Positions 43,549-51,782 of a stretch of DNA of 64,000 bases are shown in pieces. The stretch is taken from positions 1 through 64,000 of the forward strand of contig NZ_BMVE01000019.1 of NCBI RefSeq assembly GCF_014650555.1. The letters are read 5' to 3'. Every line of letters begins with the position of its first letter. Position 1 is the stretch's first letter. Below the pieces are notes generated by a model. That model saw only the letters and a program-made list of their open reading frames with translations, did no database searches and was not told the DNA's origin. Source of the stretch: Streptomyces goshikiensis. Its GTDB lineage: Bacteria > Actinomycetota > Actinomycetes > Streptomycetales > Streptomycetaceae. Made by a program: the position numbers and the translations under genes.

Positions 43549-44463
43549 TCAGGCGGCCAGCCCCAGGTCCAGGACCCTGGCTGCCTTCCCGAGCGTCCCG
43601 GGCGTGAGGTGGCGGTAGGTCTTGAACGTGACATCGATGCTCTTGTGCCCCATCCAGTCGGCAACGTCGGTGATGGGGATGCCATGGCTAAGACAGTTCG
43701 AGGCGAAGGAGTGGCGGAGACTGCAGATGACCACGCCGTCGGGAATGCCGAGTTCTCCGAGCCGCATGAGCCGCTGCCATTGGTTCTGCAGGAGGTACGG
43801 CTGGAACGGGCGGGTGGTGTCCGTGGGGTGCCGAAGGAGGTAGCCGTCGGTGCTTCCGTGCTTGTGGGTGTACTGCTCGATGGCGTCCCTGATGCGCAGA
43901 GGAAGGGGGACGTCGCGGTACTCGCCAGGATTTCGGTGTTTGAGCGGGCCGTACCTCTTGGTGGTCTGGTTGACCTGTTCGGTGACCCGGTAGACATCAT
44001 CGGCGACGATGTTGCGGATGTTGTCCGCGGCGGCTTCGCCATTGCGCATCCCGCAGCCACTGATCAGACCGACGAGCAGTTGGAAGGAGTCGTCGCCGCT
44101 GGAAGGTATCCCCGCAAGCTGGCTTGGAGTTGGGATGATGCTACGACTCGGCGTGTACTGGGGAGGTTTGACGCCTCGGATCGGGTTCTCGTCGAAGATG
44201 CCCATGCGATGTGCGTCAAGCAGGATGGAAGCAAGTTTATCGAAGGCATTCGATTGTGTGGCCACGCCGACGCCGGCAGTCTCCATATTGCGTACAAAGT
44301 CTTCGACCACTTTGTGGTCGAAGCTGTTCATACGCCTGCTTCTGAGGTTCGGTAGAAGGTGGTTCTCCAGCAGGGAGTCGAGTTGCCTGACCGAAGACTC
44401 GGCCAGATGGCGCTGCCCTGTCCGCCACTCGGCAACGTACTCGCTGAAGGACATCCGCCCCAA
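43549..44463 (-). CDS. Tyrosine site-specific integrase, N-terminus truncated
   Basis: 304 residues from the first usable ATG. Coding similarity continues upstream in frame (KKPHSQAKAERIEKLGRM) and then breaks off with a frame change near 44510, so the DNA-binding arm is missing. Catalytic residues: Arg140 (GCGMRNGEA), Lys175 (KHRNPGEYRDV), C247-S-L-R250 where HxxR is normal, His273 (WMGHKS) and Tyr283 (TYRHLTPG). The HxxR His is thus Cys. Such integrases insert phage and integrative elements, often at tRNA genes. No attachment site is evident. It is probably inactive. Confidence 0.82.
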   Translation of the reverse strand: MGRMSFSEYVAEWRTGQRHLAESSVRQLDSLLENHLLPNLRSRRMNSFDHKVVEDFVRNMETAGVGVATQSNAFDKLASILLDAHRMGIFDENPIRGVKPPQYTPSRSIIPTPSQLAGIPSSGDDSFQLLVGLISGCGMRNGEAAADNIRNIVADDVYRVTEQVNQTTKRYGPLKHRNPGEYRDVPLPLRIRDAIEQYTHKHGSTDGYLLRHPTDTTRPFQPYLLQNQWQRLMRLGELGIPDGVVICSLRHSFASNCLSHGIPITDVADWMGHKSIDVTFKTYRHLTPGTLGKAARVLDLGLAA

Positions 44464-44528
44464 TTTTTCGATGCGCTCGGCTTTCGCCTGACTGTGGGGT
44501 TTCTTCGGTCTTGAGGTCGTAGACCTCA

Positions 44529-45026
44529 GTGAGCCTCCAAATGGCCTTCTCCTGTCGGCAGGAGCGGAAGCATGTGTGCAGGGACGTTGATGTCGGCCGG
44601 GAGCCCGGCCGCCGGAACGCGGCGGTGGGCCTCGCTCAGCTCGCCCACTTCGACCAGGCGCAGAACAAGCGCAAGGCCCTGTGGCGGACCTACGCCGATG
44701 CCCTCGCCGGCATCGATGGCGCGACCCTCATCGACGTCGACGTGGACCGCTCTGTGCCCCACCTGTGTGTCGTCCTCGTCGCCGCCCGCGACCGCGACCA
44801 CGTCTTCCGTGCGCTGCGCCGCCAGGGCGTCGGCGTTGGGGCGCACTACCCGCCCAACCACCTGCAACCGGCCTTCGCGGCCTGGCGCCGGGACCTGCCC
44901 GTCCCCGAGGCCGCAGGTGCGGAGCTCCTGACGCTGCCGTTTCACCAGCATGTGACGGACGCTGAAGCTCGCCGGGTCGTCTCCGCCCTCGACACGGCTC
45001 TCGGCCAGGCGCGGGCGGCCCGGTGA
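44529..45026 (+). pseudogene. DegT/DnrJ/EryC1 aminotransferase, C-terminal part
   Basis: From about 44590 the frame matches the C-terminal domain of PLP sugar aminotransferases: RNAAVGLAQLAHFDQAQNKR, ALWRTYADALAGI, RDHVFRALRRQGVGVGAHYPP, LLTLPFHQHVTDAEARRVV. The large N-terminal domain with the PLP-binding Lys is absent; the sequence before 44580 is unrelated and abuts the truncated integrase. It cannot be an active aminotransferase. Its TGA overlaps the GTG of the phosphatase gene (GTGA), which shows an older operon. Confidence 0.8.
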
Positions 45027-45466
45027 ACCGTCCGTGCCGCATCCTCACGGTCTGCCTCGGCACGGTCTGCCTCGGCAACATCTGCTGCTCGCCCCTGGCC
45101 GCCGCCGTCCTCGCCCAGCAGGGCGGGGCGGACGTAGAGGTCCGGTCGGCCGGTCTGCGCGACAAGTGGGCCGGAGGGCCCGCCCACCCGCAGATGGTCG
45201 CCGCCGCGGCGGCACGGGGCTGCGACCTGGCCGGCCACCGTGCCGCCCAGGTCACCCCGGAGTCGCTGATCTGGGCCGATTCCGTCCTCGCCATGGACAC
45301 CAGCGTCCTGGACACCCTCGAAGAACTTGCTCCCGATGAGGAAACCCGCCGGAAGATCCGCCGGTACCTCGCAGACCGGGACGTCCCCGACCCGTACGGC
45401 AAGGACGCAAGGGCGTTCGCCGAGGTCGTCGAGCACGCAGCCGCGGCGCATCTGCCCAGCAACTGA
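45023..45466 (+). CDS. LMW protein-tyrosine phosphatase homologue, P-loop damaged
   Basis: 147 residues. The family P-loop CxxxxxRS appears as VCLGNICCSP: nucleophile Cys16 is kept but the phosphate-binding Arg is Cys22. Just before it, VCLGT repeats because of a 15-base exact tandem duplication. The general-acid region is present (DRDVPDPYGKD). In bacteria these enzymes usually dephosphorylate tyrosine kinases in polysaccharide export. Without the Arg this one should be inactive or have a changed role. GTG overlaps the aminotransferase stop. It converges on the murG-like gene, 10 bases away. Confidence 0.82.
   Translation: MNRPCRILTVCLGTVCLGNICCSPLAAAVLAQQGGADVEVRSAGLRDKWAGGPAHPQMVAAAAARGCDLAGHRAAQVTPESLIWADSVLAMDTSVLDTLEELAPDEETRRKIRRYLADRDVPDPYGKDARAFAEVVEHAAAAHLPSN
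45047..45076. repeat. Exact 15-base tandem duplication in the phosphatase P-loop
   Basis: ACGGTCTGCCTCGGC occurs at 45047-45061 and again at 45062-45076. It adds five residues directly before the active-site loop. Confidence 0.9.
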
Positions 45467-45476
45467 CCAGGACCGC

Positions 45477-46652
45477 TCAGCCGGCCGCCGCGGTGAGGAG
45501 AACGTCCACGAGCCGCTCTGCGGCGTCCGGCCGCCCATACGCCCGGGCCCGCTCCACCATCGCCGCCCGCAAGGCGGGATCACTCAGGAGCGGGCCCACC
45601 GCATTTTGCAGGGCCTGCGGCGTGACCTCACCCAGCAGCGCCAGCGCCGCGCCAGCATCAGCCAGATGCCGGGCGTTGTGCGCTTGTTCATTCCCCGCCG
45701 AGGTGGCCAGCGGCACGAACACCGCGGGCTTGCCCAGCGCCGTCAGCTCCGCAACCGTCCCGGCCCCGCTCCGGGAGATCACCAGGTCGGCCAACGCCAA
45801 GACGTCCGGCAGCTCCGCTCCGAGGAAGCCGGTCAGGTGATACCGGCCGACGAGTACCGGATCCAAACCGGCGGCAGCCGCACGCAGCTCCTCCGTGTTC
45901 GCCGGCCCGCACTGGTGGATCACGTTCGCGTGGCCCAGCAGCCAAGGGAGGACGTCACGGACGACACCGTTGATCTGCTGCGCTCCCTGGGCCCCGCCGG
46001 TGACGTAGACCGTGGGCAGGCGCCGGTCGAACCCCGCCAGGTTCAGCGCTTGCACAGCCTTGTCGGCTTGTCCGGACAGGACCTCCGGCCGCACCGGGTT
46101 GCCGGTGACGACCGCCAGCCTCCGCAGTTCGGCGGGCAGGAGGGGCAGCGACGAATCGGAGGACACCGCGATCCGGGTGGCCGATCCCGCGAGTTTCCGG
46201 TTGGCCAGGCCCAGCCGGACGGTCTGCTCATGCAGGACCAGCGGGCGACGGCACAGCCGCGCCGCGAGACCGGCCGGGACCGCGACGTACCCGCCGGTGG
46301 CCAGGACCACGTCCGGCTGGAACTCCGCCACGATCGAACGGGCCTGCGCCACGCCTAGAGGCACCCGCGCCATGTCCTTCACGTTCGCCGCGGACAGCAT
46401 CTTCAGCGGATTCGCCGACCGGCGGATCTTCCCCGTGGCGACCGTCCTGAAAGCGATGCCCTCCGCCGGAGCAACACGTGCCTCCAGGCCATCCGCCGTC
46501 CCGATCCACAGCACCTCCAGCGATCTGTCCGCAGCCGCCAGACGGGCCTGCATAGCGCGAATGGCGGTCAGGGCAGGGTAGGTATGACCGCCCGTCCCTC
46601 CTCCCGTTACGAGCAGCCGGAAGGAACGCTGGAGCGCGGAATCTGTAGTCAC
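45477..46652 (-). CDS. MurG-like N-acetylglucosaminyltransferase, accessory copy
   Basis: 391 residues with the MurG layout: TGGGTGGHTYPALTAI at residues 16-31, VVLATGGYVAVPAGLAA, VTGGAQGAQQING, ISRSGAGTVAELTALGKPAVFVPL and GNEQAHNARHL. MurG adds GlcNAc to lipid I in cell-wall synthesis. The housekeeping gene sits in the division cluster, and no division gene is present here. As a stand-alone copy beside a sugar aminotransferase remnant and a phosphatase it may glycosylate a metabolite or a lipid-linked sugar, or replace MurG during self-protection. Confidence 0.88.
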   Translation of the reverse strand: MTTDSALQRSFRLLVTGGGTGGHTYPALTAIRAMQARLAAADRSLEVLWIGTADGLEARVAPAEGIAFRTVATGKIRRSANPLKMLSAANVKDMARVPLGVAQARSIVAEFQPDVVLATGGYVAVPAGLAARLCRRPLVLHEQTVRLGLANRKLAGSATRIAVSSDSSLPLLPAELRRLAVVTGNPVRPEVLSGQADKAVQALNLAGFDRRLPTVYVTGGAQGAQQINGVVRDVLPWLLGHANVIHQCGPANTEELRAAAAGLDPVLVGRYHLTGFLGAELPDVLALADLVISRSGAGTVAELTALGKPAVFVPLATSAGNEQAHNARHLADAGAALALLGEVTPQALQNAVGPLLSDPALRAAMVERARAYGRPDAAERLVDVLLTAAAG

Positions 46653-47078
46653 TTGGGCACCATACTGGCTCCCCGAACCCTGACGGTCGGCAGTAACCCG
46701 GGAACGGCGCGGCGCTGTGGCGGCTGTCTCCGTGCGAGGTCGACCGCGTGGCCGCCCTCACGGCGACCACCGAGGTCCGCGGGGTGATCGGCTTCTCTTC
46801 CTTCGGCACCTTGGCCTGCTACGCCATCGCCAGCGCCTCGGCGTGAACCGTCACCCGTGAAGAGGGCCGCCCCGACCGGCTGGTGCTTCTACTGGGTCCG
46901 GCCGGCTGCGCGGCCGTCGCCTTCGCGCTGTCGGCGACTGCCGTCATCACCGGTGTCGGCGTCCTGGTCCTGGGGGTGGCGGTGTACGGCCTGCGGAAGG
47001 AAGGCTACGGCCAACGGCTCAGGCGGCCCCGTGGGCGAGCAGCCGCAGGCCAGCTCTCCCCACGTTTGACTAAGCGGG
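46653..47078. other. Fragments of membrane-type genes, nothing intact
   Basis: Two plus-strand pieces look coding. One ends at 46845 (EVRGVIGFSSFGTLACYAIASASA). The other, from a GTG at 46883, is hydrophobic (GCAAVAFALSATAVITGVGVL, then VYGLRKEGYG). Neither has a convincing start or family. Confidence 0.35.
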
Positions 47079-47411
47079 TCAGGCCGCGGCGCGCCCCAGT
47101 CCGAAGAGGGGCCCGGCGTCGGTCAGGTCGAGCAGCCGAATCACGGTTGGGTCGTGCACGTGGACCAACACGAAGTCGGCTCCGGCCTGCCGTGCCGCGG
47201 CCCGGGCCCTCAGAAGGGTGTTGAGCCCGGAGCAGTCACAGAAGGTCACGTGGGTGAAGTCGACTTCGAGGTGATGAGGGCAGCTCACCATGGCTTCTTC
47301 GAGGGCGGCATAAAGGATCGGGCTGGTCGTCACGTCTACCTCGCCGGTGACGGTGACCACCGCTTCGCCGTGCGTCGCGCACATCTCGGTCCGGAACTCC
47401 TCGGCGGTCAT
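47079..47411 (-). CDS. STAS-domain anti-anti-sigma factor
   Basis: 110 residues. STAS features: AVVTVTGEVDVTTSPILYAALEEAM, then LEVDFTHVTFCDCSGLNTLLRARAAA with Ser near residue 62 as the likely phosphorylation site. The end DPTVIRLLDLTDAGPLFGL is standard. ATG at 47411 overlaps the stop of the small HTH gene (TGATG), so the pair is coupled. It is an intact relative of the decayed gene at 483-827. Confidence 0.9.
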   Translation of the reverse strand: MTAEEFRTEMCATHGEAVVTVTGEVDVTTSPILYAALEEAMVSCPHHLEVDFTHVTFCDCSGLNTLLRARAAARQAGADFVLVHVHDPTVIRLLDLTDAGPLFGLGRAAA

Positions 47412-47683
47412 CAGGCGGCTCCGTCCAGCAGGCTTGTCCGTGCAAGCCGGTGGCGGACCGTCTCGTGGGACAGGTCGGCCGCTTCGCCGATGCGCCGGAG
47501 CCCCCAGTTCTCGTTCCTGGCCGCCTTCATTCCTTCGTCCAGGGCCTGCCCGGTCACATCCTCCAGGGAGGTCCGTAGCCGGGTGAGCTGTCGCAGCCGC
47601 TGCCCGGGCGCCAGATCGGCACTCTCCGCGCAAAACCGAGCCACGTCCGCTGTCAGGTGCCTGATCCTCGCGTCATTGCTCAT
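47411..47683 (-). CDS. Small HTH protein coupled to STAS gene
   Basis: 90 residues, mostly helical. Residues about 60-82 (GLRRIGEAADLSHETVRHRL) fit a helix-turn-helix of the sigma-70 region 4/LuxR style, so DNA binding is likely. GGAGG lies 8 bases before the ATG. It shares a transcript with the STAS gene. Confidence 0.75.
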   Translation of the reverse strand: MSNDARIRHLTADVARFCAESADLAPGQRLRQLTRLRTSLEDVTGQALDEGMKAARNENWGLRRIGEAADLSHETVRHRLARTSLLDGAA

Positions 47684-47842
47684 TCCTCCACCATGCCCCC
47701 GGCCACCGCTGTCATGTCAAAAGCGTTGACAGGGGGTACGTGCGGAGCGGATTGCCTTACGGCGTGCCCCCTGGCCTTGGGGCGCGGCCGTTGGCATCCT
47801 GTCCGCGTATTCCCTCAGCATCCCGAGGCGCGGGTCGGCTGA

Positions 47843-47878
47843 GTGCGGCCCCCGGATTGTCCTGCCCGGGGGCCGCAC
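47843..47878. terminator. Stem-loop, 13-base arms
   Basis: A perfect inverted repeat 47843-47855 with 47866-47878 and a 10-base loop, in the spacer between two minus-strand genes. It may be a second terminator for the gene at 47982. Confidence 0.6.
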
Positions 47879-47921
47879 TGTGCGGTGCCGACGCGAGTCT
47901 GCCCGGGGCGTCTGCACGTGA

Positions 47922-47962
47922 CAGCGCCCGGCCGGGGTGACTACGGACCCGGCCGGGCGCTG
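47922..47962 (-). terminator. Stem-loop terminator of the small charged-protein gene
   Basis: A perfect 15-base inverted repeat (47922-47936 with 47948-47962) and an 11-base loop, 20 bases past the stop at 47982. Part of one arm is still recognisable after the paralogue's stop near 7400. Confidence 0.75.
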
Positions 47963-47981
47963 CGTGCGTGGGCCTTGCGCT

Positions 47982-48179
47982 CTAGAAGTCGTCGTCGCGC
48001 TCGCGCTCCTCGCGCAGGCGGTCTTCCTCTCGGCGCCGCTCCGTCTCCTCGGGCCGCTGGCCGCCGCGGGAGGGGGTGCGGGGCTCGGGGTGGACCGGGT
48101 CCTGGCCGGGGCGCTGCGGGCGCTGCTGCTCCTCGCGGCCCTTGCCCGGCTCTTGGCGCTTGTCCTTCATACCGCCCAT
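47982..48179 (-). CDS. Small highly charged protein (KRQEPGKGREEQQR family)
   Basis: 65 residues, almost wholly charged or polar, ending in an acidic tail (RERDDDF). The N-terminus MGGMKDKRQEPGKGREEQQR differs at only two places from that of the gene at 7179. GAGGAG lies 9 bases before the ATG at 48179. Unknown function. It is divergent from a CBM48-type gene as in the other copy. Confidence 0.7.
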   Translation of the reverse strand: MGGMKDKRQEPGKGREEQQRPQRPGQDPVHPEPRTPSRGGQRPEETERRREEDRLREERERDDDF

Positions 48180-48384
48180 GACGGGTGACTCCTCGATGCG
48201 TGGGGTACGGGGTGCCTCGCACATCAACCTGACACGAACCATGACAGATCGCATCACCTCGGATGCGAAGCGTGGCGAGAGGGTGGTGCGTGAGTACCTT
48301 CCCGCTGCGTCGGAATGCGGGCGGACCTCCCGGTACGCAAGATGGGCGGACCCGCCCGACCCGCGCCGTCAGGAGCCGATTCCC

Positions 48385-48660
48385 ATGCTGGAGCGCAAGC
48401 CGCGCAAGGACCGCACCGAGGTCACCTTCGTCCTGCCCGCCGACACCCCGCCCGGGCCGGTCAGTGTGGTGGGCGACTTCAACGACTGGCAGCCCGGTGT
48501 CCATACCCTTGAGCCGCGCCAGGACGGCAAGCGGGCCGTCACGGTCGCGCTGCCCGCCGCGAGCACGCACTCCTTCCGCTACCTGGCCGCCGGTGACTAC
48601 TGGTTCAACGACGAAAGCGCCGCTGATCACGACGGACCCAACAGCCGCGTGCGCACCTGA
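48385..48660 (+). CDS. CBM48/isoamylase early-set domain protein
   Basis: 91 residues, close to the copies at 6707-6982 and 59082-59357: shared landmarks are LERKPRKDRTEVTFVLPAD, SVVGDFNDWQPG and FRYLAAGDYWFND. Only the glycogen-binding-like domain is present. CAGGAG lies about 9 bases before the ATG. It is the plus-strand partner of the divergent pair in copy B. Confidence 0.87.
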   Translation: MLERKPRKDRTEVTFVLPADTPPGPVSVVGDFNDWQPGVHTLEPRQDGKRAVTVALPAASTHSFRYLAAGDYWFNDESAADHDGPNSRVRT

Positions 48661-49000
48661 ACGGCCCAACCGGCGTGACCTGTGGCCTGCGCAGGCGTTG
48701 AGAGCGACGACACGTTGCTCGCCCGCCCGTCCATCCTGGGCCGGCCTCCGTGTGACGGTCCCGCCACCGCGCCCGGCGGCGGGGCCGTCAGTCAGGCCCG
48801 GGAACTGCATGCTCGCCCCGGCCACAGGACTCCGCGGGAGTGCGCCAGACGGGTCGACTTCGCTGCCCCGCTATTCCTGCCGGCCTGGCCGCGCCACACC
48901 CCTGGAGCCAGGCTGGGTGCGGTGCCGCCGGTCGTGGTTGCCGCATCGCCGGTACGGTTCGTCCGTTTTGCTTCGCGTGGTGCGGGGAAACGGGATGCCC
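48661..49000. other. Non-coding flank of duplication copy B
   Basis: About 340 bases with no supported gene. The first 130 match, inverted, the sequence beside the CBM48 gene at 6578-6706. The end carries the ribosome site of the SRPBCC gene. Confidence 0.5.
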
Positions 49001-49420
49001 ATGGGTGACTACGACACTTCGACTACCGTGGCGGTTTCCCCGCCCACGCTGTTCGGTTACCTCGCCGACGTACGGAACCTCCCCGCCTACATGCCTAGGC
49101 TGACCTCCGCCAACCCGCACGACGGCGACAAGGTCACCGTCACCGCCCATGTCGAGCCGCCGGGCGAGCCGGAGCAGGACGTCACGAGCGAGGCGTGGAT
49201 ACGCGTGCTGGAGGAAGGCAAGTCCCTGGAGTGGGGCGCGCCGGGCCCGCACGACTACCGCGGCCGGCTGCACGTCGCCGCCGACGACGACCCGGAGCAC
49301 TCCCGCCTCTCGGTGGAACTGCACACCGAGCGCGTCGAAGGCGCCCAGGTCGACGACGGGCTCACGGAGGCGCTGGAGGGCATCAAGTCCGCCGTCGAGG
49401 CGGCAGAAGCCGGACGGTAG
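49001..49420 (+). CDS. SRPBCC-family protein
   Basis: 139 residues with the START-like fold pattern: STTVAVSPPTLFGYLADVRNLPAYMPRLTSA, then SEAWIRVLEEGKSLEWG and a final amphipathic helix (LTEALEGIKSAVEAAEAG). The family binds hydrophobic ligands. The role here is unknown, but it is often found with stress genes. ATG at 49001 (an in-frame ATG at 48995 is also possible) with GGGGAAA upstream. Confidence 0.8.
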   Translation: MGDYDTSTTVAVSPPTLFGYLADVRNLPAYMPRLTSANPHDGDKVTVTAHVEPPGEPEQDVTSEAWIRVLEEGKSLEWGAPGPHDYRGRLHVAADDDPEHSRLSVELHTERVEGAQVDDGLTEALEGIKSAVEAAEAGR

Positions 49421-49595
49421 CCCGCGCGCCGGGTATCGCCTTGCCGTATGTGACCGCTGTCCGGTGTCCCTCGCGCCGACTTATGGAAAACCGCCGTCCA
49501 TACCCGGGACGGGAGAGTGAGGCCGATGCCCCGGATGCGGGCGGCCGGTGGGTGGGTGACGGTGGAAGCTCAGCCGTCGATCCGCGAGGAGCGCC

Positions 49596-49835
49596 ATGAT
49601 CGTCAAGTTGCTGCACGACAAGGGCCTGCGAAGCGAGCACGCGAACACCATCGCCTGCCTGACCATCGGTCTGTCCGTCGCCTCGTGGGTGACGTCGATG
49701 AAGGTGGAACCGGCAGGCATCGACAGGGCGGACCGGTGGGGCATCTTCATCGCCACCTGGCCGGCGACCTGGTTCGGCCTTGGGCAAGCTCTGGCCCAGT
49801 ACGAGCGCGCCGACGAGCTCCTCGGGCACACCTGA
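49596..49835 (+). CDS. Small membrane protein
   Basis: 79 residues with one or two membrane segments (IACLTIGLSVASWVTSM, then WGIFIATWPATWFGLGQAL). GAGGAG lies about 5 bases before the ATG. The C-terminus is acidic. No family name known to me. It is in a row of stress-type genes but has its own spacing. Confidence 0.65.
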   Translation: MIVKLLHDKGLRSEHANTIACLTIGLSVASWVTSMKVEPAGIDRADRWGIFIATWPATWFGLGQALAQYERADELLGHT

Positions 49836-49998
49836 CCCCTGCCGGGTGTGCCTCCGGCAGGGGGCGACGGGCAGGGCCCGACCGTTCCGAGGGTGCGGCT
49901 CGGGTCGGGCCCTGGCCGATGCGGCGACCACCGTCGCATCAGCGGCGGCAAAGTGCCCGCGTCAAGATGTCCGAGGGGGGAGAGTACGCCTGCCGGGG

Positions 49999-50448
49999 TC
50001 AGACTTCGCCGCGCCAGGAACCGGATTCCGCCCCGCGGGACTCCATGTACTTCTTGAAGTTCTTAAGGTCGCCGGTGACCTGCCGCTTGACGAAGCCGAG
50101 CTTGTCACCGAGGTTCTCGGCGAAGCCCTCGGGGTCGTAGTCGAGCTGGAGCATGACCTTGGTCTTGTTCTCGGCCAGGCGGTGGAAGGTGACGACACCG
50201 GCCTGCCGGGTCTCACCGCCGACGGTGGTCCAGGCGACGCGCTCGTCGGGGATCTGCTCGGTGATCTTGGCGTCGAACTCCCGCTCAACACCGCCCACCT
50301 TGGCCTTCCAGTGGGTCAGGGTGTCGTTGACCTGGGTGATCTTCTCCACCCCGTCCATGAACTGCGGGAACGTTTCGAACTGCGTCCATTGGTTGTAGGC
50401 GGTGCGGACGGGAACGTCGACCTCGATGGACTCTTCTACCTGTGACAC
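49999..50448 (-). CDS. SRPBCC-family protein (polyketide cyclase/dehydrase-like)
   Basis: 149 residues. The START-like fold begins ESIEVDVPVRTAYNQWTQFETFPQFMDGVEKI, followed by FDAKITEQIPDERVAWTTVGG and a C-terminal helix (LKNFKKYMESRG). This subgroup is frequent in Streptomyces stress regulons, where the ligand is unknown. GTG at 50448 with AAGGG upstream. It is distinct from the SRPBCC protein at 49001. Confidence 0.83.
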   Translation of the reverse strand: MSQVEESIEVDVPVRTAYNQWTQFETFPQFMDGVEKITQVNDTLTHWKAKVGGVEREFDAKITEQIPDERVAWTTVGGETRQAGVVTFHRLAENKTKVMLQLDYDPEGFAENLGDKLGFVKRQVTGDLKNFKKYMESRGAESGSWRGEV

Positions 50449-50689
50449 GTGAGCGCCCTTCACTTCGTACGGCCACACCAGCGCGAAACAGCGGTGCGGG
50501 GGGACAGGCATCATGGATGCCCCGCCCCGTGCTGCTGCCCACGCCGGCGCAGTCTATGACCCCCGAATGGGCGCCCTACCGTGGCCAGCCGCGGCAGCAT
50601 GGCGCCCCTGACCGGCGAGCTGGTCCCGGCTTCGTACCCGTGAGCTCGCGGTGAACCTGCCCCCCACACCGGCCCTCAGCAGGTAAGCG

Positions 50690-51355
50690 GCTCAAGGTCA
50701 CGCTGGCAGCAGCCCGCCAGGTTTGCGATCGAGCGCGATGACGACGCGGTCGAGATGTGGGAGAAGGAGACCTGGCCGCGGGTAAGAGCACCGCGGCGGA
50801 GCGCGGGGCCTGGATCGTCTTCGAGGATGAGGCCGGGCAGTTGATGACTCCGCCGTGCGCCAGGACCTGGGGCCGGATCGGCCAGACCCCGGCCGTGAGG
50901 GTGAGGGGCCGGGGCGCGTGTCGATGGCGGGTATGGCCTGCTACAAGCCGGGCCAGCGGTCCCGGCTGATCTACGCGATCCGCCAGTATCGAGGCCGCAA
51001 GGACGAGCCGAAGGGCTTCGGCTGGCGCGGCTTCCGCGACCTGATCGTCCGCGCACGCATCCAGCTCGACGGACCCGTGCTGGCCTGCGACAAAATCCGC
51101 CTGCACCTGACGGCTGGCATGCGCGAGTTCATCGATGCGAACGCCGAGTGGCTCACCGTGTTCCAGCTGCCCACCTTATGCCCCGGACCTCATCCGACCG
51201 AGGGCGTCTGGTCGCTGGTCAAGCGTGACATCGGCAACCTTGCTGCGGTCGACCTCGGCCAGGTCACCCGAGCCGTGAAGCGCAGACTGAAGATGCTGCA
51301 GTACCGGCCGGAGGTCACCGACGGCCGCCCCGTTGGCACCGACCTGGCCCTGTGA
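50690..51355 (+). pseudogene. IS630-family transposase remnant
   Basis: Three frames together give most of an IS630 DDE transposase: PARFAIERDDDAVEMWEKETWP, then AWIVFEDEAGQ (first Asp), then RSRLIYAIRQYRGRKDEP, PVLACDKIRLHLTAGM (second Asp) and PHPTEGVWSLVKRDIGNLA (Glu). Frameshifts lie near 50787 and 50920, and the N-terminal HTH part is missing. Terminal inverted repeats were not found. Confidence 0.8.
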
Positions 51356-51419
51356 GCGTCGGGTCGACGGACCCGAAATTGGTCGAAGCCCAAACCTGTT
51401 GGTCAGCTACGGTGGCGGC

Positions 51420-51782
51420 ATGACTGAAAGTCTGCCCGAGGACGTAGCCGACGCGCTTGACCTCGTCCTGAACCCGGACGAGCCTGTTCATGCCGCCCTC
51501 CGACGGCAGGTGCCCCGACTCAGAGTGCAATCCCGCTGCAAGTGTGGGTGCGGCACTGCCTACTTCGACCTTGACGCCGACGCGGTGGAGCCCGCGCCAA
51601 CGGGCTCCGGCACCGTCGTGGCTGCCGACGTACAGCTGTTCACCGAAACCGGCGAGTGCCCTGGCGAGGTCCTCGTCTTCGCGCAAGGCGGCTACCTCTC
51701 ATGGCTGGAGGTCTGCTCTTGGCGCGATGACGTCGAGGTGAATCTCGCCGCGGCGCGGCGCTGGCTACAGCCATCGTCCTGA
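51420..51782 (+). CDS. Hypothetical protein with Cys cluster
   Basis: 120 residues from an ATG at 51420. A central CKCGCGTAYFDLD could bind metal. The C-terminal half (GEVLVFAQGGYLSWLEVCSW) looks like a beta-rich small domain. It starts 64 bases after the IS630 remnant. I do not recognise the family and the ribosome site is weak. Confidence 0.6.
   Translation: MTESLPEDVADALDLVLNPDEPVHAALRRQVPRLRVQSRCKCGCGTAYFDLDADAVEPAPTGSGTVVAADVQLFTETGECPGEVLVFAQGGYLSWLEVCSWRDDVEVNLAAARRWLQPSS

Larger units (their letters stand above)
47948..48790. repeat. Mirror duplication, copy B (with 6578-7400)
   Basis: Inverted counterpart of the block at 6578-7400. It holds the small charged gene (minus), the divergent spacer, the CBM48-type gene (plus) and about 130 bases of matching non-coding sequence after it. 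Confidence 0.7.

Noticed and set aside
11758..44463. Reading 11-44 kb as one integrative element with the integrase at 43.5 kb
   Set aside because: The integrase is truncated, lies 25 kb from the mobilisation genes, and no attachment-site repeats were found to support the borders.
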